30,031 bases of DNA from VBCK01 sp035939615 (GTDB lineage Bacteria > Pseudomonadota > Gammaproteobacteria > Burkholderiales > Burkholderiaceae_F): NCBI GenBank assembly GCA_035939615.1, contig DASZFP010000036.1:1-30031 (forward strand), read 5' to 3'. Of the stretch, positions 14,532 through 22,290 are shown one piece after another (position 1 is the first letter of the stretch; every line of letters begins with the position of its first letter). The position numbers and the translations under genes are program-made. The notes beneath the pieces were generated by a model, which did no database searches, was not told where the DNA came from, and saw only the letters and a list, made by a program, of their open reading frames with translations.

Positions 14532-15955
14532 GGGCGTGGGGCTGGCCGGCGTTGCTGCTGGCAGCGGCGCTGGGATGGGCAGTGGCGCGGGCCGACGAGC
14601 CGCCGGGCGAAAACAGGGATCTGGACCTGATCCCGAAGGCGGCCCAGACGCCGCAAGCTGCGGCGCCCGAGGCACCGGCCCCGGCCGGCACGACCCGGAA
14701 GCTGTACCTGGAGAACGCGTTCACTCAATCCTGGACGCGGGACGGTCTGCTGGTGCCGCTGCCGCCGCCGCGCCCCTCGGCCTGGCAGGAGCGGCTGCTG
14801 CTGGATGTGCGCGACGAATGGCGCGTGGGAAGCAACGTCGGTCTGACCTACAGCGGGCGCCTGAACCTGCGCGCCGAGGACGGGCTGGACTTTCCGAGTC
14901 ACCAGAACGTCACCAACGATCTGCGCGAGGCGTACGCGAGCTGGGAGCCGTTCGAACGCACATTCGTGGACGCCGGCCGCATCAACCTGAAAAGCGGCGT
15001 CGCCCTGGGGTTCAATCCGACCGATTTCTTCAAGACCCGTGCGGTGGTCGAGCCGCTCTCGGTCGATCCGGTCGTGCTGCGCGAAGATCGTCTCGGCACG
15101 CTGATGGCGCGCGTGCAGCGGATCTGGGCCGGGGGTTCGTTCACAGCGGCCTACGCGCCCGAAGTCGCATCGATCAGCCCGATTTACAACGATTCCAACC
15201 TGCACAGCTTCGACCCGATGTTCGATCGGACCAACGCGCAGGACCGCTTCCTGTTGAAAGGCAGCGTCGACCTCGGAAGCAGCTTGAGCCCCGAATTGCT
15301 CGCCTATCACGACAACGGGCGCACCCGCTGGGGATTGAATCTGACCGAAAGCGTCGGCCAGAGTGTGGTGGCCTACGCCGAATGGTCGGGCGGGCGGCGC
15401 TCCAGCCTGATCGACGAGGCGCTGAGCTTCGGGCGTGCGAGCGGTACGCTGCCGGCTGGCGCGCCCAGCGTGCTGCCCAGTGACTCGCGGCAGCATTTCC
15501 GCAACGAGCTGGCGGCAGGCGCCTCGTACACGCCGAGCGAAACCAAGATCACCTTCAACCTCGAATACCATTTCAACGAGGCCGCTTTCTCGGGGCGGGA
15601 CTGGAACAACTGGTTCCTGGCGGGCACCGGCACACACAGGGGCTCGCCGGTTGCCGGCCAGCTCTGGTACATCCGCGGTTACGCGGCCGACCAGCAGGAG
15701 CCGGTCGGCCGCAATTCGATCTTCCTGCGCGCGGACTGGGTCGACGCCTTCGTTCCGAAGCTGGAGCTGACCGGCTTCGTCGACACCGATGTGGTGGACG
15801 GTTCGGCCCGGCTCCAGGTGACGGCCGATTACTACCTGTCGGACCACTGGACGATCGGTGGTCTGGTGCTGGCAGAACTGGGCGCCCGGCGCTCGGACTT
15901 CGGCAGCCTGGCGCAGGGCGGAAGCGTCCTCGCGAAGGTCGCGCGCTATTTCTGA
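14528..15955 (+). CDS. outer-membrane beta-barrel protein of the ABC/LolA-like operon
   Basis: A 475-aa exported protein (signal peptide about 1-22, ending AVARA-DE) followed by a Pro/Ala linker and a long series of alternating amphipathic strands. It ends in VLAKVARYF, an outer-membrane barrel C-terminus with terminal Phe. Segments such as DAGRINLKSGVALGFNPTDFFK and the paired aromatic turns resemble porin-like or export barrels, but I do not recognise a named family. The start overlaps the LolA-like stop (ATGA). Its 3' end overlaps the convergent DUF2474-like gene by 10 bases. It is likely the outer-membrane terminus of the transport route or its client. Confidence 0.8.
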   Translation: MRAWGWPALLLAAALGWAVARADEPPGENRDLDLIPKAAQTPQAAAPEAPAPAGTTRKLYLENAFTQSWTRDGLLVPLPPPRPSAWQERLLLDVRDEWRVGSNVGLTYSGRLNLRAEDGLDFPSHQNVTNDLREAYASWEPFERTFVDAGRINLKSGVALGFNPTDFFKTRAVVEPLSVDPVVLREDRLGTLMARVQRIWAGGSFTAAYAPEVASISPIYNDSNLHSFDPMFDRTNAQDRFLLKGSVDLGSSLSPELLAYHDNGRTRWGLNLTESVGQSVVAYAEWSGGRRSSLIDEALSFGRASGTLPAGAPSVLPSDSRQHFRNELAAGASYTPSETKITFNLEYHFNEAAFSGRDWNNWFLAGTGTHRGSPVAGQLWYIRGYAADQQEPVGRNSIFLRADWVDAFVPKLELTGFVDTDVVDGSARLQVTADYYLSDHWTIGGLVLAELGARRSDFGSLAQGGSVLAKVARYF

Positions 15956-16125
15956 TCCGGCTCGGCGCGCGCCTCGTGCGTTTCGCCGGGTTTCTGGAGC
16001 TGCGCGCTCAGCAGCATGTGAAGCGCCGCCGCTAGCATGAGCACCGCCAGCACGCCTCCGAGGTACAGCATCGCGAACCAGCCGAGCCGCGACCACAGCG
16101 AAGAGCGCTCCGGCACGTCTTTCAT
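15946..16125 (-). CDS. DUF2474-like small subunit of the bd-type oxidase
   Basis: A 59-aa single-pass membrane protein (MKDVPERSSLWSRLGWFAML...). Its single helix (about residues 14-40) after an SLWSRLGWF start matches the DUF2474 pattern found after cydB in cyanide-insensitive-type operons, by analogy with CydX in E. coli. ATG 16125 overlaps the cydB TGA (ATGA), showing translational coupling. The charged C-terminal tail (about 45-59) is longer than the minimal DUF2474 peptide. Small size alone would be weak evidence; position and overlap make it convincing. Confidence 0.82.
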   Translation of the reverse strand: MKDVPERSSLWSRLGWFAMLYLGGVLAVLMLAAALHMLLSAQLQKPGETHEARAEPDQK

Positions 16126-17132
16126 CAGTGATAGCCCTCGTCGCCGTGACGCACTTTGCCGCGGAACACCCAGTAAGACAGCGCCGTGTAGGAAAGAATG
16201 ATGGGCAGGATGATTGCCACACCGACGAGCGTGAAAATCTGACTTGAGCGGGGCGCCGAAGCAGCCCAGATGCTCAGGGTCGGCGGCACGATGTTCGGAA
16301 AGATGCTGATCAGCAAGCCACTGTAGCCGAGAAAAATGATAGCTTCCATCAAGATGAACGCGCGCGCCTCGTGGCCGGAATCCGCGGAGCGGAAGATGCC
16401 GATGACGCAGACCAGCACGAGCAGCGGTACCGGCGCAAAGTAAACGAAGTTGTGTCCGCCGAACCAACGTTGCGCGACGGTTGGTTGACCGAGCACGGTC
16501 CACAGGCTGATGACTCCAATGATTGAGAGCAGTACCAACGACGAGGGCTTCAGTAACGTCCGCATGCGCCGTTGTAGATCGCCATCGGTCTTCAAGACGA
16601 GCCAACCGCAGCCGAGCGTCGCGTAGGTGACCAGGAGTCCCAGCCCGCAGAACACCGAAAACGGCGACAGCCAGCCGAACGGGTCGCCAGCAAATCTGCC
16701 ATCGACAATCTTGATGCCCTGCAGCAGCGTGCCGAGGATCATGCCCTGGCAGAACGTCGCCGCTCCCGATCCCATGATGAAGGCGAGATCCCAAAGGTTC
16801 CGCGTGCGCTGCGCCTTGGCGCGAATCTCGAACGCGACGCCGCGGAAAATCAGCCCGCAAAGCATCGCTATCACCGGAAGATAGACGGCCGGAAGCAACG
16901 TGGAGTATGCGACGGGAAATGCTCCGTAGAGGCAAGCGCCGCCGAACACGAGCCAAGTCTCGTTGCCGTCCCAGACCGGAGCGACCGTGTTCAGCATGAC
17001 CTCTCGGTCGCCTTCGCGATCAAAGAACGGAAACAGAAGGCCAATACCGAGATCGAAACCATCCAGCAGCAGGTAGAGGAACACGCCGAGGCCGACGATG
17101 CCTGCCCATATGGTCGGAAGATCGATCGTCAC
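16125..17132 (-). CDS. cydB: cytochrome bd-type quinol oxidase subunit II (CydB/CioB)
   Basis: A 335-aa polytopic membrane protein, the second subunit of the bd-type quinol oxidase. Seen: the N-terminal IWAGIVGLGVFLYLLLDGFDLGIGLLFPFF, NTVAPVWDGNETWLVFGGACLYGAFPVAYS, RGVAFEIRAKAQ and a C-terminal YTALSYWVFRGKVRHGDEGYH. The start is GTG 17132, seven bases after the cydA stop; the longer frame upstream overlaps cydA and is not conserved. Length fits the short CioB group. Two 60-base samples inside the gene are about 52-55% GC, against over 70% in nearby barrel genes, which suggests a foreign origin for this operon. Confidence 0.95.
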   Translation of the reverse strand: MTIDLPTIWAGIVGLGVFLYLLLDGFDLGIGLLFPFFDREGDREVMLNTVAPVWDGNETWLVFGGACLYGAFPVAYSTLLPAVYLPVIAMLCGLIFRGVAFEIRAKAQRTRNLWDLAFIMGSGAATFCQGMILGTLLQGIKIVDGRFAGDPFGWLSPFSVFCGLGLLVTYATLGCGWLVLKTDGDLQRRMRTLLKPSSLVLLSIIGVISLWTVLGQPTVAQRWFGGHNFVYFAPVPLLVLVCVIGIFRSADSGHEARAFILMEAIIFLGYSGLLISIFPNIVPPTLSIWAASAPRSSQIFTLVGVAIILPIILSYTALSYWVFRGKVRHGDEGYH

Positions 17133-17139
17133 GAGTGGC

Positions 17140-18555
17140 TCACTCGTCGATCGGATCGGTGGCGCGCGACATCGGTCGGCGGTCGAAGCGTGCAATGCCC
17201 TTGCCGAGGTCGCCCTGTACGTCGGCCGCCGGGTCGCCAACATCCGGTCCCTTCGCCATCAGCTTCAACATGTAGTAGACGCCCGTGCCGAAGACGAGGA
17301 AATAGACAATGATGAACATCAACAGCGACGTCCCGACTTGTTGCGAAGACAAAGGCGAGGCAGCATCCGCGGTGCGCAGCACGCCGTAGACGACCCAGGG
17401 TTGGCGTCCAACTTCGGTGGTGATCCAGCCCGCGAGCAATGCGATCAGACCCGACGGCCCCATGGCCAGGGCGAAGCGTTGGAACCAGCGTGCGTCATGG
17501 AGTCTGTTGCGCAAGCGCAGCACCAGTCCGAGCACCCCGAGCAGGAGCATCAGCAGGCCCATGCCGACCATGATGCGGAAGCTCCAGAACACGATGGTCG
17601 AATCGGGGCGGTCCTCGGGCGCGAACTCCTTCAGGCCACGGATTTCGCCACTCCAGGTGTTCGTCAGGATCAGGCTGCCCAGATGGGGAACCGATAAGGC
17701 GTATTTCGTTCGCTCCTGCTGCATGTCTGGCCACCCGACGAGATTCAGTGACGTGCCACCCTTCTCTGTTTCCCACAGGCCTTCGATCGCAGCGATCTTG
17801 GCCGGTTGGTGCTCGAGCGTATTGAGGCCGTGCGCGTCCCCAGCGATCATCTGGATCGGCGCGGCCACGAGGATCATGCCGACCGCCATCGAGAATGACT
17901 TCCTGATGCCCTCGCCGCTGCGGCCGTTGAGCAGGTGCCACGCGGCGCTGCCCGCCACGATGGTCGCTGCCACAATGAAGGCCGCAAGCGACATATGAAC
18001 GAGGCGGAACGGGAACGATGGATTGAAGACGATTTTCAGCCAGTCGAGCGGCACGACGGTGCCGTCCACGATGTTGAAGCCTTGAGGCGTCTGCATCCAA
18101 CTGTTCGAAGCAAGGATCCAGAACGCCGAGAACAACGTACCCAGCGCGACCATGGCCGTGGCGAGAAAATGCAGGCGTACACCGACGCGCTTCCAGCCGA
18201 ACAGCATGATGCCGAGGAAACCGGCTTCGAGGAAGAACGCTGTCAAGACCTCGTAGGTGAGCAGCGGTCCGTTGACGGAGCCGGCGACGCGGGAGAAGCC
18301 GGCCCAGTTTGCGCCGAACTCGTAGCTCATCACGACACCGGAGACGACGCCCATGCCGAAACCGACTGCGAAAATCTTCGACCAGAAGAAAAAGAGTTGG
18401 CGATAAACCAACTTGCCGGTTCGCAGCCACAGGCCCTCGAGCACGGCGAGATAGTTCGCGAGGCCGATGCTGATCGCGGGGAAGATAATGTGGGCCGAGA
18501 TCGTGAACGCGAATTGCAGCCGCGCGAGTACCAGGGCGTCACTCGTCTCGGGCAT
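17140..18555 (-). CDS. cydA: cytochrome bd-type quinol oxidase subunit I, cyanide-insensitive (CioA) type
   Basis: A 471-aa inner-membrane subunit that oxidises quinol and reduces O2 to water. Haem ligands are visible as H22 (ISAHIIFPA), H187 (RLVHMSLAAF) and M329 (FWSFRIMVGMG); the GWITTEVGRQPWVVYG block near residue 386 is the family hallmark. In E. coli CydA the last two ligands are H186 and M393, so this protein lacks about 60 residues between them. That is the short Q-loop of the CIO class, which often tolerates cyanide. ATG 18555 follows AGGAG with 10-base spacing; the 22-residue upstream extension is rejected. The operon order is cydA-cydB-DUF2474. Confidence 0.95.
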   Translation of the reverse strand: MPETSDALVLARLQFAFTISAHIIFPAISIGLANYLAVLEGLWLRTGKLVYRQLFFFWSKIFAVGFGMGVVSGVVMSYEFGANWAGFSRVAGSVNGPLLTYEVLTAFFLEAGFLGIMLFGWKRVGVRLHFLATAMVALGTLFSAFWILASNSWMQTPQGFNIVDGTVVPLDWLKIVFNPSFPFRLVHMSLAAFIVAATIVAGSAAWHLLNGRSGEGIRKSFSMAVGMILVAAPIQMIAGDAHGLNTLEHQPAKIAAIEGLWETEKGGTSLNLVGWPDMQQERTKYALSVPHLGSLILTNTWSGEIRGLKEFAPEDRPDSTIVFWSFRIMVGMGLLMLLLGVLGLVLRLRNRLHDARWFQRFALAMGPSGLIALLAGWITTEVGRQPWVVYGVLRTADAASPLSSQQVGTSLLMFIIVYFLVFGTGVYYMLKLMAKGPDVGDPAADVQGDLGKGIARFDRRPMSRATDPIDE

Positions 18556-18648
18556 CAGACTCGCACTCCTCTCCCAACCGCACCGCGCAGGCGCCATCGA
18601 GATTCTGCGCGTCTTCCACACGTCACGCAGGCCGCCACAGGCCCCTCT

Positions 18649-19278
18649 CTAGGGAATCGGGCTGATCGATACGCCGACGCCCTGTATCGGGCCGAGCGGA
18701 TTGTGCGTGACCTGCTCATTCCTGACGTTCGGCTGCCCGCCCGCCAGCGCGAACACGGCCATGTCGTCGACGAAGACGATCAGCCCGCTGAAGGTCCAGC
18801 CGGTGGTGAGCGTACGCCGGCGAAAGTTCAGAAGGTCCAGCCAGAAGCTTCCTATGCGCTTGGTGTCCGTCTGGTGAACCTCGATCGCGTATGCGGTACA
18901 ACGCTTGCCGGCATTGAGGCAATCGGCAATGCCGCGCTCCAGGTGCTCGGGCGGAACGGCGGCCACGGCATTGAATCGCTGCAGCAGGTCCGTGTAACTG
19001 AGGATCGTGATCGAATGGTTGACGCTGGGATCGATTTTCCGGTCGCCGAGGTCCTGGCGCGTGGTCTGGTAAGGCACGATGTGGTCGATCGCGGTGTAAG
19101 CGTCCTCGTAACTGGACCATGGTTGAATCGTATGGTCGACGCCGGAGGGCAGCAGGGTCTTGCAGCCGGCCGGAGTCGCCAGCAGCGGCACCAGCAGCGC
19201 CAGCGTCGGGATGCGGGCTCGCGGCCTCGCCGGTCGCAACGGGTGCTCGTCGGTGGCCGCGGCGCGCTGGTCGTCCAT
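18649..19278 (-). CDS. probable lipoprotein of unknown function
   Basis: A 209-aa exported protein. ATG 19278 has GGAG five bases upstream. A long basic n-region precedes a hydrophobic core and LATPAGC-KT, a usable but imperfect lipobox (Pro at -3). The mature part has no domain I recognise; recurrent strings are YTAIDHIVPYQTTRQDLGDRKIDP, NHSITILSYTDLLQRF and TGWTFSGLIVFVDDMAVFALAGGQPN. Two cysteines (GIADCLNAGKRCTAYAI) could form a disulfide. It ends 93 bases before cydA on the same strand but with clearly higher GC, so membership in the oxidase operon is doubtful. It diverges from the alpha/beta hydrolase gene across 123 bases without a clear promoter. Confidence 0.7.
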   Translation of the reverse strand: MDDQRAAATDEHPLRPARPRARIPTLALLVPLLATPAGCKTLLPSGVDHTIQPWSSYEDAYTAIDHIVPYQTTRQDLGDRKIDPSVNHSITILSYTDLLQRFNAVAAVPPEHLERGIADCLNAGKRCTAYAIEVHQTDTKRIGSFWLDLLNFRRRTLTTGWTFSGLIVFVDDMAVFALAGGQPNVRNEQVTHNPLGPIQGVGVSISPIP

Positions 19279-19401
19279 GCGTGCTCCGAAGATAGCGGTC
19301 TTGCGCCGCAGCTTAACGTGCGCGCCGCAGTCGGGCGAGCATTGGCGCAGCGGCGGCATGGCCGCGAAGGGCACGCGCTCTCGGTTATCGTAGCGGGCAC
19401 G

Positions 19402-20256
19402 ATGCTTCTGGCGGATGGACGCAGGATCGGATGCCTGGAAGTCGGAAGGGCCGACGGTTTTCCGATCTTCCATTGTCACGGCAACGGCTCGTCGCGCCTG
19501 GAAGTGGTGCTGTTGGCCGATCTGGCGAGCGCGGCGGGCGTGCGCCTGATCGGACTGGATCGGCCCGGCGTTGGCCATTCGGACCCGGCGCCGGGACGCA
19601 CGCTGATCGACTGGCCGGACGACGTTGCTCAGGTCGCCGACCGACTGCAGATCGAGCGCTTCGGGATCGAGGGCGTGTCCGCCGGCGGCGCCTACGCGCT
19701 CGCCTGCGCCGACCGGATGGCCGATCGGCTCACGGGATGCGCGCTGGTGAGCTCGATGTGTCCACCCGAACTGTTGCAACAGGCTGCGCCGGTCTGGATG
19801 GGCGGGGCCTGCTGGATGGCCCGGCATTTTCCCGAGGTGGTCCGCGCCGCCATGCGGGCGGCCCTGCCCGATTCGCTGTCCGGTGAGGCCGGAGCGGACC
19901 GGCGCCTGCTTCGAATCGCCTCGGTGCTGGGCAGACCCGACCGGGACGTGCTGCACCGGGCCGGCGTCAGGAAGGCGCTGGCGCGCTCGATGCTCGAGGG
20001 CCGCCGCCAGGGCCCGGCGGCCAGCCGCAACGAGATCCTGGCGTTGCTGTGCAACTGGAACCTGCGCATCGAGCAGATCGCGTTGCGCCGGATCTTTCTG
20101 TGGCACGGCCAGCGCGATCGCCTGGTCCCGATCGGACCGGCCCGGCTGCTGGCCGGCAGGCTGCCGCATTGCACGGCGGTGTTTTACGCCGATGAAGGTC
20201 ACTTTTCGACGCTGGCGAACCACGCGCAGGACGTGTTCGCCGCGCTGGGCGGTTGA
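19402..20256 (+). CDS. alpha/beta-fold hydrolase
   Basis: A 284-aa cytoplasmic alpha/beta hydrolase. The oxyanion region is FHCHGNGSS, strand 4/helix B reads IGLDRPGVGHSD, the nucleophile elbow is GVSAGGAY (S93), and the acid and histidine are D239 in HGQRDRLVP and H267 in DEGHFS, giving a complete triad. The middle cap (about 120-225) is helical with no recognised signature, so the substrate is unknown; lipase/esterase-like members share this layout. The ATG at 19402 lacks a good ribosome site, but the open frame further upstream reads through antisense lipoprotein sequence and is rejected. The next hydrolase follows after 28 bases. Confidence 0.87.
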   Translation: MLLADGRRIGCLEVGRADGFPIFHCHGNGSSRLEVVLLADLASAAGVRLIGLDRPGVGHSDPAPGRTLIDWPDDVAQVADRLQIERFGIEGVSAGGAYALACADRMADRLTGCALVSSMCPPELLQQAAPVWMGGACWMARHFPEVVRAAMRAALPDSLSGEAGADRRLLRIASVLGRPDRDVLHRAGVRKALARSMLEGRRQGPAASRNEILALLCNWNLRIEQIALRRIFLWHGQRDRLVPIGPARLLAGRLPHCTAVFYADEGHFSTLANHAQDVFAALGG

Positions 20257-20284
20257 TCTGGTCGCCGCAGCGGGCATCGCGGCC

Positions 20285-21043
20285 GTGGCTCTGCTGGGCC
20301 TGCTGGTACTGGTCTACCTGCGGCAGGAAGCGCTGATATTTTTCCCGCAGCCACTTACGGCCGATTACGACTTCGCATTGCCGGGAGTCGACGAAGTCCG
20401 GATCCCGGTTGACGGAGCCACCCTCTCGGCCCTGCATCTGACGCTGCCGCAGCCCAAGGGTCTGGTGTTTTTTCTGCACGGCAATGCCGGCAACCTGACC
20501 GACTGGTTCGTCGACACGCCGTTTTACTGGGCCACCAACGTGGATGTCTTCATGATCGACTACCGGGGCTACGGCAAGAGCACCGGGCGAATCCAGAGCG
20601 AGGCCCAGTTGCACCAGGATGTGGCCGCCGCATGGCGCCACATCGCGCCCCGCTACCAGGGTCGGCGCAAGATCATCTACGGTCGCTCGCTCGGCACTGC
20701 GCTGGCAGCGCGCCTGGCCGCTCAGGTGCAGCCCGATTTGACCGTGCTGGTTTCACCGTACTGGAGCCTGGTCGAGCTCGCTCACCTGCACTACCCCATC
20801 TTGCCGGCGGCGTTGCTGCGCTACCCGTTGAAGACGTTCGAGGACATCGGCCGGATCGAGGGCCCGGTTCTGATGATTCACGGTGAGCAGGATGCGCTGA
20901 TACCGTTCGACCACAGCGTCCGTTTGCTGGCGCTGGCTCGCCACGCCGAGCTGGTGCGGATCAACGACGGCGGCCACAACGACCTGCAGGAATTCGATTC
21001 GTACACGCGCGCCATCGCCGACGCCCTCGGTCGCATCCACTGA
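20285..21043 (+). CDS. membrane-anchored alpha/beta hydrolase (BEM46/ABHD-like)
   Basis: A 252-aa hydrolase with an N-terminal hydrophobic anchor (LLGLLVLVYLRQEALIFFPQPL), the hallmark of the BEM46/ABHD13-like group. Triad: S135 in YGRSLGTALA, D203 in HGEQDALIP and H231 in NDGGHNDL; the oxyanion segment is FFLHGNAGNLTDW and the strand-4 motif is DYRGYGKS. No ATG is available in frame near the anchor. GTG 20285 is chosen; a CTG farther up, right after the stop of the preceding gene, would lengthen the helix. The two adjacent hydrolases are of different subfamilies, so this is not a recent duplication. Substrate unknown, probably an ester or thioester at the membrane. Confidence 0.85.
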   Translation: MALLGLLVLVYLRQEALIFFPQPLTADYDFALPGVDEVRIPVDGATLSALHLTLPQPKGLVFFLHGNAGNLTDWFVDTPFYWATNVDVFMIDYRGYGKSTGRIQSEAQLHQDVAAAWRHIAPRYQGRRKIIYGRSLGTALAARLAAQVQPDLTVLVSPYWSLVELAHLHYPILPAALLRYPLKTFEDIGRIEGPVLMIHGEQDALIPFDHSVRLLALARHAELVRINDGGHNDLQEFDSYTRAIADALGRIH

Positions 21044-21109
21044 ACGGTCTAGGGATTTCGACCTAAGTCCGTCGAAAGGACTCCCACAAAGGAAGTAGCG
21101 CGCTTAATG

Positions 21110-21136
21110 TTGATACCAACAATGCGGCGCTATAAA
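21110..21136 (+). promoter_or_regulatory. candidate promoter of the apbE-haem-barrel operon
   Basis: TTGATA (21110-21115) and TATAAA (21131-21136) stand out in the AT-richest stretch of the gap between the hydrolase and apbE, but their spacing of 15 bases is short, so this is tentative. It would leave a leader of about 130 bases. An imperfect dyad AGTCC-N7-GGACT lies just upstream near 21066-21082. Confidence 0.35.
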
Positions 21137-21270
21137 GCGTGCAGCGAGTCCGACAGCGTGCGCCTGCGATCGGGCCGTCCGAGCGCGCCGGCTCGGCGGC
21201 GCGATCGGTCGAATCGGTCCGAAAACCATCCGCTTTCCTGGGGAAGCCGGCTCTGGGCTGGCGCTATTAC

Positions 21271-22278
21271 ATGTTGAGTGGATTGAGGAGCACCGCCCGA
21301 GGCACCCTTGCTGCAGCCCCCAGTACGGCCGCAGGCGTGCAGCCCGGCCAGTGGTGCAGCCGCGAGGAAGCCATCATGGGCACTGCGGTGCGGGTCGAAC
21401 TGTGGAGCGCGGATCGAGCCGCCGGCGAGTCCGCGATCGAGGCCGTGATGGAGCAAATGCACCACATCGACGAAACGATGAGTCCGTTCAAACCGGATTC
21501 GGAGCTGTCGCGCATCAATCGGGAAGCCTCGAGGCGGCCGGTGCCGCTCAGCGCGCCGATGTACGACATCATCGCTCGTTCGGTCGGGTTTTCCGAACTG
21601 TCGGGTGGCGCATTCGACATCACGTACGCCGCTGTCGGGCATCTGTACGACTACCGCCTCGGGAGCCGGCCGACCGAGCAGGAGCTGCAGCGCGCCAGGG
21701 CGTGCATCGGCTACCGCAATTTGCAGCTGGACCCGGACGCGAGCACGGTTCGCTTTGCGCAACCCGGAGTACGGATCGATCTGGGCGGCATCGCCAAGGG
21801 GCTGGCCGTGGACGACGGCGCCGCGATCCTTGCCGACCGCGGCATCCGGCACGCCATCGTCACCGCGGGCGGTGACAGCCGCATCCTGGGCGACCGGCGC
21901 GGCAGGCCGTGGACTGTCGGGATTCGCGACCCGCGCAGGGCCGGCCAGATGGTGGCCGTGCTGCCGCTGCAGGACGTGGCCCTGTCGACGTCAGGGGACT
22001 ACGAGCGTTATTTCGAGGCGGACGGGGTTCGTTATCACCATGTGATCGACCCCGCCACGGGCCGATCGCCGGCCGCTGTGCGCAGCGTGACGGTGATCGC
22101 GCCGGATGGGCTCACGAGCGAGGCGCTGACGAAAAGCGTTTTCGTGATGGGTGTGGACAAGGGCATGCGCTTGATCGACTCGCTCGACGGGGTCGACGCC
22201 GTGGTGGTGGACGCGGCCGGTGCTCTGCATTACTCGTCGGGGTTGCTGGATGGGGGCCGTTTCTCGAAGGATCGGTAG
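21271..22278 (+). CDS. apbE: FAD:protein FMN transferase
   Basis: A 335-aa ApbE-family enzyme that splits FAD and links FMN through phosphate to Thr/Ser of exported redox proteins. All family blocks are present: MGTAVRVELW, IDETMSPFKPDSELSRIN, SGGAFDITYAAVGHLYDYR, IDLGGIAKGLAVDDGA, VTAGGDSRILG, ALSTSGDYERYF, HHVIDPATGRSP and DGLTSEALTKSVFVMG. ATG 21271 is the first plausible start; its first 35 residues are only weakly hydrophobic, so export is not evident and the N-terminus is uncertain (ATG 21376 has a better ribosome site but would remove residues before MGT). It is the first gene of the operon, 12 bases before the haem lipoprotein, so its target is probably encoded downstream. Confidence 0.93.
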   Translation: MLSGLRSTARGTLAAAPSTAAGVQPGQWCSREEAIMGTAVRVELWSADRAAGESAIEAVMEQMHHIDETMSPFKPDSELSRINREASRRPVPLSAPMYDIIARSVGFSELSGGAFDITYAAVGHLYDYRLGSRPTEQELQRARACIGYRNLQLDPDASTVRFAQPGVRIDLGGIAKGLAVDDGAAILADRGIRHAIVTAGGDSRILGDRRGRPWTVGIRDPRRAGQMVAVLPLQDVALSTSGDYERYFEADGVRYHHVIDPATGRSPAAVRSVTVIAPDGLTSEALTKSVFVMGVDKGMRLIDSLDGVDAVVVDAAGALHYSSGLLDGGRFSKDR

Positions 22279-22290
22279 CAGGAGGCAAAG

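Noticed and set aside
17935..19401. A long plus-strand frame in front of the alpha/beta hydrolase, covering cydA and the lipoprotein in antisense
   Set aside because: No domain before residue 490 of that frame; the real hydrolase starts at 19402.
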